This document shows, one piece after another, positions 8,076-15,908 of a stretch of 32,196 nt of DNA. The notes beneath the pieces were generated by a model, which was not told where the DNA came from, made no database searches, and was given only the letters and a program-made list of their open reading frames with translations. This stretch comes from Streptomyces hygroscopicus subsp. hygroscopicus (GTDB taxonomy: Bacteria; Actinomycetota; Actinomycetes; Streptomycetales; Streptomycetaceae). Made by a program: the position numbers and the translations under genes. Within the stretch, counting starts at the first letter, position 1. The number at the start of each line of letters is the position of its first letter. The stretch spans positions 1-32,196 of the forward strand of contig NZ_BBOX01000287.1 in the NCBI RefSeq assembly GCF_001553455.1. The letters run 5' to 3'.

Positions 8076-9067
8076 GCTTCTCGGGGCTCCTCTTCGGCCG
8101 GTGTGTCGACGGCGGGGGCGGCGTGCTCGCCGATCAGCGCACGGGCCGCGTCGAGATCGTCCGGAGTCTTCAGCGCCAGGGTGGCGACGCCCGGCAGGGC
8201 GCGCTTGGCGATGCCGGTGAGCGTCCCGCCCGGGGCCACCTCGATCAGCGCCGTGACGCCCAACTCCTGGAAGGTCTCCATGCACAGGTCCCAGCGCACC
8301 GGGTTGGACACCTGGGCGACCAGTCGCTCGACCACTTCGGTGCCGGACGCCACGACCCCGCCGTCGCGGTTGGAGACGTAAGCCGTGCGCGGATCGGCCA
8401 CCGGAACGCCCGGGACCAGAGCCTCGAGCGCGGCGACCGCCGGTGCCATGTGGTCGGTGTGGAACGCGCCGGCCACCTTGAGCGGTACGACGCGGCGCAC
8501 CCCCTCCGGCTTGTCCTCGGCCAGCGCCGCCAGCTGTTCGGCGGTGCCCGCGGCCACGATCTGCCCGGCGCCGTTGACGTTCGCCGGGGTCAGGCCGTGC
8601 TTGTCGAGGTGGGCGACGACATCGTCATGCTCACCACCCAGTATGGCGGCCATACCGGTCTCGGTGCGGCTCGCGGCCTCCGCCATGGCCAGTCCGCGCC
8701 GGCGGACCAGCACCATGGCCGCCTCGTGGCTGAGCACACCGGCGGCCGCGGCCGCGGTGATCTCGCCGACGCTGTGGCCCGCGACCGCGCCGATACGGTT
8801 CGGCAGCTGCGCCAGACCGGTCGCGCCCTCGATGCCCTCGGCGAACAGTGCGTGGGCGGAGGCCAGACCGGCGGCCACCAGCAGCGGCTGGGCCACCGCG
8901 GTGTCGCGGATCTCCTCCTCATCGGCCTGGGTGCCGTAGTGGATGAGGTCCAGACCGGAGACGGCCGACCACCACGTCAGGCGTTCGGCGACGCCGGGGA
9001 GATCGAGCCACGGGGTCAGGAAGCCGGGCTTTTGAGCGCCCTGGCCGGGAGCGACGAGTACGAGCAC
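8072..9067 (-). CDS. fabD: Malonyl-CoA:ACP transacylase
   Basis: 331 aa. Transfers malonyl from CoA to AcpP, feeding both FabH and FabF. The N-terminus VLVLVAPGQGAQKPGFL is characteristic, the nucleophile Ser is in GHSVGEITAAAAAGVLS (about residue 99), and the catalytic His is in VAGAFHTDHMAPA. GTG at 9067 is preferred because the family begins directly at LVLVAPGQG. An in-frame GTG at 9073 adds two residues and is equally possible; no strong Shine-Dalgarno separates the two. First gene of the operon after fasR. The gap of about 85 bases upstream holds a palindrome with flanking direct repeats that may be the FasR operator. Confidence 0.96.
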   Translation of the reverse strand: MLVLVAPGQGAQKPGFLTPWLDLPGVAERLTWWSAVSGLDLIHYGTQADEEEIRDTAVAQPLLVAAGLASAHALFAEGIEGATGLAQLPNRIGAVAGHSVGEITAAAAAGVLSHEAAMVLVRRRGLAMAEAASRTETGMAAILGGEHDDVVAHLDKHGLTPANVNGAGQIVAAGTAEQLAALAEDKPEGVRRVVPLKVAGAFHTDHMAPAVAALEALVPGVPVADPRTAYVSNRDGGVVASGTEVVERLVAQVSNPVRWDLCMETFQELGVTALIEVAPGGTLTGIAKRALPGVATLALKTPDDLDAARALIGEHAAPAVDTPAEEEPREA

Positions 9068-9121
9068 TCTCACACTCTCTCTTGTGGGTGGTCCGGCCCG
9101 CCCGTGAGGACAAGGACGAAG

Positions 9122-9166
9122 AACGGTCAGGGGAATTGTGGGAGTCCGACAAACGGTCAGGGCAAT
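9122..9166. promoter_or_regulatory. Candidate FasR operator / fabD control region
   Basis: A 17-base near-palindrome, TTGTCGGACTCCCACAA (minus strand, 9136-9152; 7 of 8 pairs match), is bracketed by two near-identical direct repeats, AACGGTCAGGGGAAT (9122-9136) and AACGGTCAGGGCAAT (9152-9166). The repeats lie 30 bases apart, close to three helical turns. The block sits 55-100 bases upstream of fabD and reaches into the fasR 3' end. FasR is a known activator of the fab operon in Streptomyces coelicolor; assigning this site to FasR is inference. Confidence 0.6.
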
Positions 9167-10341
9167 ATGTTCGCATCGGCAAGACGGCCCAGGATCAGGG
9201 CTATGCGCAGCGTAAACGCCGACCTGACGTCGGAGGGCGACCACCCGGTGACGTCGGTCACACGTCGTAGCCGGTAGCGCACGGTGTTCGGGTGGACGAA
9301 GAGCATCCGGGCCGCGCCCTCCAGACTGCTCGCCTGTTCGAGGTACACACTCAGCGTCTCCAGCAGCGCCGACCCGGCTTCCTCCAGCGGTCTGTAGATC
9401 TCCTCCACCAACTGCTCGCGAGCGGCCGGATCCCCGGCCATCGCCCGCTCGGGCAGCAGATCGTCCGCGAGCACCGGACGGGGGGCGTCCGGCCATGCGG
9501 TGCACGCCTTCAGCCCGGCCGCCGCCGCCCCCGCCGAGCGGGTCGCGGCCAGCAGGTCGGAGACCACGGGACCGGCCACCACCGGACCCGGGGCATACGG
9601 TCCGATCAGCGCCTTCGCCGCCTGGAGCGGATTGTCCGAGCCGCCCGCGACCACCACCAGCCGGTCCCCCAGCACCCCGGTGAGGACCTGGAGTTTGGCG
9701 TGGCGGGCGGCCCGCCGGATCGCCTCCACCGTCAGCTCGCTGTCCCCGTCGGGGGCGGTGCCCAGCACCACGCACACATGCTCGGGGGAGTTCCAGCCCA
9801 GGGCGGCGGCGCGGGACAGCGCCCCCTCGTCCGCCTCCCCCGACAGCACCGCGTTGACCACCAGCGACTCCAGCCGGGCGTCCCAGGCGCCGCGCGCCTC
9901 GGCGGCCTGCGCGTACACCTGGGCGGTGGCGAAGGCGATCTCCCGCGCGTACACCAACAGCGCCTCGCGCAGCACCGACTCGTCGCCCGGGGCCGCCACG
10001 TCGTCGATCGCGGACTCCATGACCTCGATGGTGGTACGGACCATCTCCACGGTCTGCCGCAGGGTGATCGCCCGGGTCAGCTCGCGCGGGGCGGTGCCGA
10101 ACACATCGGTGCTGATCGCCTGGGGTGCCTCGGGGTGGCGAAACCATTCCGTGAAGGCCGCGATGCCCGCCTGTGCCACCAGCCCGATCCAGGAGCGGTT
10201 CTCGGGCGGCATCGCGCGGTACCACGGCAGCTGCTCGTCCATGCGCGCGATGGCGCTGGCGGCGAGCTTCCCGGAGGACTTCTCCAGGCGGCGCAGGGTG
10301 GCACTGTGCGGATGCGGGGTGTTCGAGGCTGGTTCAGGCAC
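9157..10341 (-). CDS. fasR: PucR-type transcriptional regulator of fatty acid synthesis, FasR
   Basis: 394 aa. Cytoplasmic DNA-binding regulator immediately upstream of fabD on the same strand, the position of FasR in Streptomyces, where it activates fabD-fabH-acpP-fabF (established for S. coelicolor; function inferred here from position and family). The C-terminal PucR helix-turn-helix is clear: MLFVHPNTVRYRLRRVTDVTGW followed by FTLRIALILGRL. The middle shows a GGDEF-like degenerate region (ALIGPYAPGPVVAG, SAGAAAAGLKACTA) typical of CdaR/PucR proteins, and the N-terminus is helical with no metal or cofactor motif. The ATG at 10341 gives MPEPASNTPHPHSATLRRL. The stop at 9157 overlaps the right-hand direct repeat of the putative operator. 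Confidence 0.92.
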   Translation of the reverse strand: MPEPASNTPHPHSATLRRLEKSSGKLAASAIARMDEQLPWYRAMPPENRSWIGLVAQAGIAAFTEWFRHPEAPQAISTDVFGTAPRELTRAITLRQTVEMVRTTIEVMESAIDDVAAPGDESVLREALLVYAREIAFATAQVYAQAAEARGAWDARLESLVVNAVLSGEADEGALSRAAALGWNSPEHVCVVLGTAPDGDSELTVEAIRRAARHAKLQVLTGVLGDRLVVVAGGSDNPLQAAKALIGPYAPGPVVAGPVVSDLLAATRSAGAAAAGLKACTAWPDAPRPVLADDLLPERAMAGDPAAREQLVEEIYRPLEEAGSALLETLSVYLEQASSLEGAARMLFVHPNTVRYRLRRVTDVTGWSPSDVRSAFTLRIALILGRLADANILP

Positions 10342-10474
10342 GAGGACAAGACTGCCTTATCGGGTGGTGAGCGCTGGGGGCGGGAGGCTACGCGGAGGTA
10401 GGGGCCGGGACTGGGGAGGCGGTAGGGAGGCGGCAGAGGGGACGGGTCCGGGGCGCACTACCGTGGACCGGGTG

Positions 10475-11143
10475 ATGTGGATACAGCGGTCCGGTGCACG
10501 GTATCCGGGCGGGGAGGACGCGGGCATCGAGACGCGCCACGCCTTTTCCTTCTCTGGACACTACGATCCGGACAACGTGCGGTTCGGGTCCCTGGTCGCC
10601 TGCAACGAGGAGCGGCTCGCCCCCGGGGCGGGCTTCGCCGAACATCCACACCGCGACCTGGAGATCGTCACCTGGGTCGTCGAGGGCGAGCTGACCCACC
10701 AGGACTCCACCGGAGCGCGCACCGTGGTGCGGCCCGGCGATGTGCAGCGGCTCAGCGCCGGCGGCGGGGTGCGCCACACCGAGCGCAACGCGGGCGCGGA
10801 ACCCCTCACCTTTGTCCAGATGTGGCTGGTGCCGGGCCCGGACGCCGCGACCGACCCCGGGTACGAGGTGGTGCGCGGCATCGCCGACGGCACCCCGTAC
10901 GCGCTGGAGCGCACCGAGGCGGTGCTGCACATCCGGCGGCCGGCGGCCGGCGAGCGCATCGCGCTGCCGGCCGCGCCGTGGGTGTACGCGCACGTGGTGC
11001 GCGGTGCGGTGCGGATCGGCGGGGAGACCCTCACCCCCGGCGACGCGGCCCGGATCTCCGGCGCGCGGGGGCTTCAGGGGCGGGCCGAGGGCCCCGCGGA
11101 GCTGCTGGTCTGGGAGATGCGCGCGGAGCCGGTCTACGGCTGA
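10475..11143 (+). CDS. Pirin family protein
   Basis: 222 aa, a cupin-fold protein. Pirins include quercetin dioxygenases and redox-responsive cofactors; in some Streptomyces a pirin affects central carbon metabolism and pyruvate or acyl-CoA dehydrogenases (established for the family, not shown here). The metal-binding HPHRDLEIVTWVVEGELTH segment is present at about residues 54-72, with RPGDVQRLSAGGGVRHTE in the first cupin domain. The second cupin domain is complete (HVVRGAVRIGGETLTPGDAARI). The ATG at 10475 (alternatively GTG at 10472) is set by family similarity; the ribosome binding site is weak. It is divergent from fasR across 133 bases, and its stop overlaps the end of the convergent hydrolase gene by 10 bases. 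Confidence 0.92.
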   Translation: MWIQRSGARYPGGEDAGIETRHAFSFSGHYDPDNVRFGSLVACNEERLAPGAGFAEHPHRDLEIVTWVVEGELTHQDSTGARTVVRPGDVQRLSAGGGVRHTERNAGAEPLTFVQMWLVPGPDAATDPGYEVVRGIADGTPYALERTEAVLHIRRPAAGERIALPAAPWVYAHVVRGAVRIGGETLTPGDAARISGARGLQGRAEGPAELLVWEMRAEPVYG

Positions 11144-11979
11144 CCGCCGCCCCGGGACGACGGGCCCCGGCCCAGCTCCGCCAGGACCGCGTCGGTCAGC
11201 GCGGGCCAGACCTCGATCGCCCAGGGGCCGAAGGCCCGGTCGGTCAGGGTGACGCAGGCGGCACGCGCGTCCGGATCCACCCAGAGGAACGTCCCGGACT
11301 GGCCGAAATGGCCGAAGGTGCGGGGCGAGGAGGATGCGCCGGTCCAGTGCGGCGACTTGCCGTCGCGTATCTCGAAGCCGAGTCCCCAGTCGTTGGGCTT
11401 CTGGTGTCCGTAGCCGGGCAGCACACCGGTCAGCCCCGGATGGACCACGGAGGTGGCCCCGGCCAGCGTCTCGGCCGCCAGCAGCCGCGGGGCCTGCAGC
11501 TCCGCCGCGAAGCGCACCAGGTCCTCCACGGTCGAGACGCCGTCCTTGGCGGGCGAGCCGGACAGCTCGGTGGCGGTCATGCCGAGCGGCTCCAGCACCG
11601 CCTGGCGCAGATACTCCGGGAACGGGATGTCGGTGGCCTTGGCGATATGGTCGCCCAGCACCTCGAACCCCGCGTTGGAGTAGAGCCGGCGGTTGCCGGG
11701 CGCGGCGACCGACCGGTGCTCGTCGAAGGCGAGCCCGGAGGTGTGCGCCAGCAGATGGCGCACCGTGGAGCCCTCGGGCCCCGCCGGTTCGTCCAGCTCC
11801 ACCGCGCCCTCCTCGACGGCGACCAGCGCGGCGTACGCGGCGAGCGGTTTGGTGACCGAAGCGAGGGGGAAACGGTGGCCGGTCGGGCCGTACGATCCGG
11901 CCAGGGTGCCGTCCGCCCTCACGACGGCGGCCGCCGCCGTCGGGACCGGCCAGTTCTCGATCATCCGCAGGCTCTCCAT
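11134..11979 (-). CDS. Serine hydrolase, beta-lactamase / penicillin-binding-protein-like (class C fold)
   Basis: 281 aa. This family includes esterases, D-aminopeptidases and class C beta-lactamase relatives. The SxxK nucleophile motif is PLASVTKPL (Ser about 41, Lys about 44), a YxN motif is LYSNAGFE, and GHFGQSGTF is the C-terminal HxG-like motif. There is no signal peptide, so it is probably a cytoplasmic esterase-like enzyme rather than a secreted beta-lactamase. The ATG at 11979 is chosen by homology; a second ATG at 11964 is possible. It is divergent from merR across 147 bases and converges on the pirin gene with a 10-base overlap (11134-11143). Substrate unknown. Confidence 0.9.
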   Translation of the reverse strand: MESLRMIENWPVPTAAAAVVRADGTLAGSYGPTGHRFPLASVTKPLAAYAALVAVEEGAVELDEPAGPEGSTVRHLLAHTSGLAFDEHRSVAAPGNRRLYSNAGFEVLGDHIAKATDIPFPEYLRQAVLEPLGMTATELSGSPAKDGVSTVEDLVRFAAELQAPRLLAAETLAGATSVVHPGLTGVLPGYGHQKPNDWGLGFEIRDGKSPHWTGASSSPRTFGHFGQSGTFLWVDPDARAACVTLTDRAFGPWAIEVWPALTDAVLAELGRGPSSRGGGQP

Positions 11980-12045
11980 GCCCCAGAGCCTAGTGCCGGG
12001 CGCCGGACGGCCTCGCGGCACCCAAGATTCCGCCAAAACTTCCGC

Positions 12046-12076
12046 TTGCTTGGAGTGCACTCCAAGTCCATAGCGT
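12046..12076 (+). promoter_or_regulatory. MerR-type promoter with perfect 18-bp operator
   Basis: The perfect palindrome CTTGGAGTGCACTCCAAG lies at 12049-12066. TTGCTT (12046-12051) and TAGCGT (12071-12076) flank it with a 19-base spacer, the long spacing typical of MerR-activated promoters, where the regulator untwists DNA between -35 and -10. It lies 51 bases upstream of the MerR gene, so autoregulation with co-transcribed AKR control is the likely arrangement. Confidence 0.82.
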
Positions 12077-12126
12077 TGACGACGTCGACGAGATGCGCGG
12101 ATCGACGACGCGAGAGGTGAATCGGC

Positions 12127-12582
12127 ATGACCGTGATGGAGAGCGCTCCGGCGCAGGTGCGGCGCATCTGGGCGAAGACCGGCAAGCACCCCCGGCCCAC
12201 CGGGCAGGACCGCTACACGATCAGTGAGGTGGCCGCCCACACCGGGCTGACGGCGCACACCCTGCGCTGGTACGAGCGGATCGGACTGATGCCGCACGTG
12301 GACCGCACGCACACCGGCCAGCGCCGCTTCACCAACCGCGACCTGGACTGGCTCGACCTCGTCGGCAAGCTGCGGCTGACCGGGATGCCGGTAGCGGACA
12401 TGGTCCGCTACGCCGAGCTGGTCCGGGAGGGCCGGCACACCTTCGCCGAGCGCGAGCAGCTGCTGACCACACACCGCGAGAACGTGCGGGAACGGATCGC
12501 CGAACTCCAGAGCACGCTCGAGGTCCTCGACTACAAGATCGATGTCTACGCTGACGCCCGGAGGGCGTCGGAGAGGGTTTGA
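12127..12582 (+). CDS. MerR family transcriptional regulator
   Basis: 151 aa, cytoplasmic DNA-binding dimer. The winged helix-turn-helix RYTISEVAAHTGLTAHTLRWYERIGL begins at about residue 29, followed by QRRFTNRDLDWLDLVGKLRLTGM and a C-terminal coiled coil (EREQLLTTHRENVRERIAELQSTLEVLDYKI). There is no conserved Cys set, so it is not a mercury- or SoxR-type metal sensor. The ATG at 12127 is preceded by GAGAGG at a plausible distance. A perfect operator with 19-base -35/-10 spacing lies upstream. The stop at 12580-12582 is 7 bases from the aldo/keto reductase ATG, so the two form an operon. The inducer is unknown; an aldehyde or electrophile is a reasonable guess from the partner gene. Confidence 0.93.
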   Translation: MTVMESAPAQVRRIWAKTGKHPRPTGQDRYTISEVAAHTGLTAHTLRWYERIGLMPHVDRTHTGQRRFTNRDLDWLDLVGKLRLTGMPVADMVRYAELVREGRHTFAEREQLLTTHRENVRERIAELQSTLEVLDYKIDVYADARRASERV

Positions 12583-12589
12583 GCCCCGT

Positions 12590-13633
12590 ATGAGCGACAG
12601 CACCAACGAGACGATCGCGACCGTCGGCCTGGGCGCCGGTGGACCCGAGGTCGGCGTCCAGGGCCTGGGCTGCATGGGCATGAGCTGGGCCTACGGACCG
12701 ACCCGCGACGAGGCGGAGGCGCGGGCGACCCTGGAGCGGGCCCTGGAACTGGGGGTCACGCTGCTCGACACCGCCGATGTCTACGGCTTCGGGCGGAACG
12801 AGGAGTTCATCTCCCCCTTCGTCCGGGCCAACCGGGACCGGATCACCCTGGCCACCAAGTTCTCCATCGTGCGCGACGAGAACAACCCGTTCGGCAACCA
12901 GGCGATCCGCAACGACCGCCCCTACATCCGCCAGGCCATCGAGGGCAGTCTGCGCCGCCTCGGGGTCGACCACGTCGACCTGTACTACATGCACCGGCGC
13001 AACCCCGAGGTGCCGCTGGAGGAGAGCGTCGGCGCCATGGCCGAGCTGGTGGCCGAGGGGAAGGTCAAGCACCTCGGGCTCAGCGAGGTCACGGCGAACG
13101 AGCTGCGCGCGGCGCACGCGGTGCATCCCATCGCGGCGGTGCAGTCGGAGTGGTCCCTGTTCAGCCGCGATGTGGAGGACGGCGGCGGCAACAGCGTCGT
13201 GGCGACCGCCGCCGAGCTGGGCGTCGCCTTCGTGCCGTACTCCCCGCTCGGCCGCGGCTTCCTGACCGGCTCGTTCGTCAACGCCGAACGGGAACTGGGC
13301 GAGGACGACTTCCGCCGCCGGCAGCCGCGCTTCACCGGCGACAACGCGGCGGCCAACGCGGCGCTGCTGGAGCCCATCCGCACGATCGCCGAGGCGCGCG
13401 GGGCCACGCTCGCCCAGATCGCGCTGGCCTGGGTGCAGCAGCGGGCCCAGGTGCACGGGCTCGCCGTGGTGCCCATCCCCGGCACCCGCACCCGCGCCCG
13501 GATCGAGCAGAACACCGCCGCGACCCGGATCGAGCTGAGCGCGGACGAGCTGGCCGCGCTGGAGCCGATCGCCGGACAGGTGGTGGGCGCCCGCTACGCC
13601 GACATGAGCGCGACGAGCACGGCCCGCGCCTAG
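12590..13633 (+). CDS. Aldo/keto reductase
   Basis: 347 aa, NADPH-dependent reductase of aldehydes or ketones with a TIM-barrel fold. The catalytic tetrad is visible: Asp about 60 and Tyr about 65 in LLDTADVYGFG, Lys about 90 in ATKFS, and His about 135 in LYYMHRR. The cofactor-binding C-terminal part VVPIPGTRTRARIEQN is intact. The ATG at 12590 is chosen because it lies 7 bases after the merR stop, follows GAGAGGG, and family similarity starts soon after; an upstream ATG at 12542 would overlap merR by 41 bases. MerR-AKR pairs are common in actinobacteria, which suggests that the regulator senses a toxic carbonyl cleared by this enzyme (inference). The gene is followed directly by a pentanucleotide repeat array. 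Confidence 0.94.
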   Translation: MSDSTNETIATVGLGAGGPEVGVQGLGCMGMSWAYGPTRDEAEARATLERALELGVTLLDTADVYGFGRNEEFISPFVRANRDRITLATKFSIVRDENNPFGNQAIRNDRPYIRQAIEGSLRRLGVDHVDLYYMHRRNPEVPLEESVGAMAELVAEGKVKHLGLSEVTANELRAAHAVHPIAAVQSEWSLFSRDVEDGGGNSVVATAAELGVAFVPYSPLGRGFLTGSFVNAERELGEDDFRRRQPRFTGDNAAANAALLEPIRTIAEARGATLAQIALAWVQQRAQVHGLAVVPIPGTRTRARIEQNTAATRIELSADELAALEPIAGQVVGARYADMSATSTARA

Positions 13634-13638
13634 CTCCC

Positions 13639-14340
13639 CGGCTGGGCCCGGCCCGATCTGGCTGGGTCCGGTTCGGTTCGGCTCCGGCTCGTCCGGCCCG
13701 GCCTGGCTCGGCTCGGTGCGGCTAGGTCCGGTCCGGCTGGGTCCGGCCCGGTTCTGGCAGGGTTCGGCTCGGCTGGGCCCGGCCCGGCCTGGCTCGGTGC
13801 GGCTCGGTCCGGTCCGGCTGGATCCGGCTCGGTTCGCCACGGCTGGGTGGGTCCGGCTGCGCCCGGCTGGGCTCGGTCCGGTTCGGCTGGGTCCGGCTCG
13901 GCTCGGTTCCGGCCCTGCTTGGTCCGGCTCGGTGCGGTCCGGTTCAGCTCGGTACGGTTCCGGCTCGTCCGGTCCGGTTCGGCTGGTCTGGCTCGGTTCG
14001 GCCCGGTTCGGCTGGGTCCGGCCCGGCTCGGTCCGGCTGGGTCCGGTTCGGCCCGGTCCGGTTCCGGCTGGGTTCGGCTCGGTCCGGCCGGGTCCGGTTC
14101 GGCTGGGCCTGGCCCGGCTCGGTCTGGCCCGGTTCTGGCTGGGTTCGGCTTGGTCCGGGTGGGTCCCGCCCGGCTGGGTCCGGCCCGGCCCGGCTCGGCC
14201 CGGCTCGGCTCGGTCCGGCCCGGCCCGGCTCGGCTCGGTCCGGCCTGGCTCGGTGCGGCTCGGTCCGGTTCGGCTCGGTCCGGTTCCGGCTCGTCCGGCT
14301 CGTCCGGCTCGGTTCAGCTCGGTCCGGCCCGGCTGGGCGC
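13639..14340. repeat. GGYNS pentanucleotide repeat array, about 700 bp
   Basis: An uninterrupted stretch built from 5-base units such as GGCTC, GGTCC, GGCTG, GGCCC, GGTTC and GGTGC, with occasional one-base phase slips. Adenine is almost absent from the plus strand (about ten in some 700 bases), so the strand asymmetry is extreme. Because 5 and 3 share no factor, several frames stay open on both strands and give false pentapeptide-repeat reading frames. The array lies between the convergent AKR and DUF1023 hydrolase genes. No coding function is supported. Confidence 0.9.
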
Positions 14341-14399
14341 CCGCGACGAGGGCGACCCCCGCTGTGCGAACCGCAGCCCTGGCGCTCTGGCGGCGCGGT

Positions 14400-14588
14400 T
14401 CAGCGGCAGCCGATCTCCAGCGCGGTCGTCACGCACAGCGCGACCGCCGCGACGGCGGCGCGTCGCAGCACCGCCCGGCGGGTCGCGGCGGTCGCACCGT
14501 CGGCGTCCTGGGCCGGGCGGTCCGCCGCGAAGAGATACGCGCTCAGCGCGACCAGTGCGCCGGGGCGGCGGCGGTCAGACCAGGCCAT
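14400..14588 (-). CDS. Possible small single-pass membrane protein
   Basis: 62 aa, not recognised. Its third codon positions are almost all G or C, like real genes here and unlike the neighbouring repeat. Its ATG overlaps the end of the upstream DUF1023 hydrolase by 14 bases (14575-14588), which would allow translational coupling. The C-terminal half contains a hydrophobic stretch (AAVAAVALCVTTALEIG) after a basic RRAVLRRA, fitting one membrane helix with its N-side in the cytoplasm. There is no known domain. It could instead be a gene remnant, or the surviving tail of a larger membrane protein whose rest was lost next to the repeat array. Function unknown. Confidence 0.4.
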   Translation of the reverse strand: MAWSDRRRPGALVALSAYLFAADRPAQDADGATAATRRAVLRRAAVAAVALCVTTALEIGCR

Positions 14589-15774
14589 CGCGGCAGTCCG
14601 GGCCGTCGTGAGCCTGCGAGGCGCACCGGACGCCGTCGAAGTCGCCGAGGGCGATCCGGGAGAAGTTGCGCAGCGAGTCCGTACCGGGGGCGAAGTAGCC
14701 GGTGTGGCCCTCGGCGCGCTCGGCGGAGACCACCCGGGCGCCGAAGGACGGATCGGTCGGGTCCGCGCCGTGGCCCAGGCCCAGGAGGTCGTAGCCGGCC
14801 ACCCGCCGGATCCAGTCGGTGCGGTCCCGCGCCGCCCAGACCCGGGCCCCGGTGCCCAGTCCCTCGGCGCTGTCCGCGCGCATCCCCGGGCTGCCCAGCA
14901 CCACCAGGTCGGAGACGCGGGTGCGGTCCATCGCCGAGGCGGCCAGCCCGCAGACCACCGAGCCGTAGCTGTGGCAGAAGACGGCGGGCGGGGCGTCGGC
15001 GGTCGCCGCGGTGGTCACGGCGAGCCCCGCCAGGAACCGGTCCAGGCGGGGCGCGCCCGCCCTGGCCAGCCGGCTGGTGGCGGCGTCCGGGCCCAGCCCG
15101 ACCGGGGTCGTGTAGCCGACCCAGGCGATGACGGTGGTCGGGGTGGCGGGCGCGTCCTCGGCCATCCGCGCCCGCAGCGCCCGCGCCATCCCGGCCGGGG
15201 TGCCGTACGGGTCGCCCGCGCGGTCGAAGTCGGTCAGGTCGATGTCCGAGCCGGGCACGATCACGGCGGTGCGCCGCGCCGTTGTCAGGTCCCCGTAGAC
15301 CTCCGCCACCTGGCCGCGTCCGCGCGGATCGAAGGCGAGGATCTGCCGGCCGGGCTCGAGGAGCGCCGCGTATCGCGCGGCGAGCGGGCTCTTCGGATCG
15401 GCCTTCCGCTCGGTGCGCCAGGCGGCCCGGATCGCCCGCGCGTTGGCCGCGTAGCGCACCGCCGCCGGTACGCCGTCCAGATTGCCCACGACCTCGGGAT
15501 GCCGGATGACCAGCGCCTCGCGCTGGGCGTCGGTGAGCCGGCCGAAGAACCGGGCGATCCCGGCGGGCGAGGCGGTGGCCGGATCGGGCAGCTCGCGCCC
15601 GGCCCCGCCCAGCGAGTGGTCCGACCGCCAGGCGGCGGTTCCGGGCGGCGGCCCGGTGACGGCCCGCTCCTCGTGCGCCACGGTCCAGCCGGCCGTCCCC
15701 GCCATGACGGTGACGGTGAGCGCGGCCGTGATCAGACGTCGCGCGTAGTGCCTGGTGGATGGCGTCTGGGACAT
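14575..15774 (-). CDS. Exported or membrane-anchored DUF1023 alpha/beta hydrolase (paralogue 1)
   Basis: 399 aa, a DUF1023 actinobacterial hydrolase family member with unknown substrate. The N-terminal LITAALTVTVMAGTAGW is a membrane anchor or signal peptide, so the catalytic part faces outside. The nucleophile elbow is FCHSYGSVVCG (Ser about 269). Also conserved are HPEVVGNLDGVPAAVRY, ILAFDPRGRGQVAEVYGDL, IAWVGYTTPVGLG and the C-terminal LGHGADPTDPSFGARV plus GHTGYFAPGTDSLRNF. The ATG at 15774 is chosen because AGGGAAG lies upstream and the signal segment then has normal length; an ATG at 15843 is less likely. It is clearly paralogous to the gene at 19039-20244. The two flank the two-component system, on the same strand. 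Confidence 0.88.
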   Translation of the reverse strand: MSQTPSTRHYARRLITAALTVTVMAGTAGWTVAHEERAVTGPPPGTAAWRSDHSLGGAGRELPDPATASPAGIARFFGRLTDAQREALVIRHPEVVGNLDGVPAAVRYAANARAIRAAWRTERKADPKSPLAARYAALLEPGRQILAFDPRGRGQVAEVYGDLTTARRTAVIVPGSDIDLTDFDRAGDPYGTPAGMARALRARMAEDAPATPTTVIAWVGYTTPVGLGPDAATSRLARAGAPRLDRFLAGLAVTTAATADAPPAVFCHSYGSVVCGLAASAMDRTRVSDLVVLGSPGMRADSAEGLGTGARVWAARDRTDWIRRVAGYDLLGLGHGADPTDPSFGARVVSAERAEGHTGYFAPGTDSLRNFSRIALGDFDGVRCASQAHDGPDCRDGLV

Positions 15775-15908
15775 GGCCGGGTCTTCCCTCTTCCGTCGGT
15801 GGCGGAGGGAAAGGTAAGGAGTCCTCGGGTGGCGGTACGTCACCCCCCGGTGCCAAGTGGGAGGTCATACCCCAGTAGGGGGTGGCCCATCCGGGCCGCC
15901 CGGCCGGG

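Noticed and set aside
13716..15131. 471-codon plus-strand frame and other frames with pentapeptide repeats over the satellite
   Set aside because: A 5-bp repeat without stops keeps several frames open on both strands. The frame continues antisense through a well supported DUF1023 hydrolase gene.
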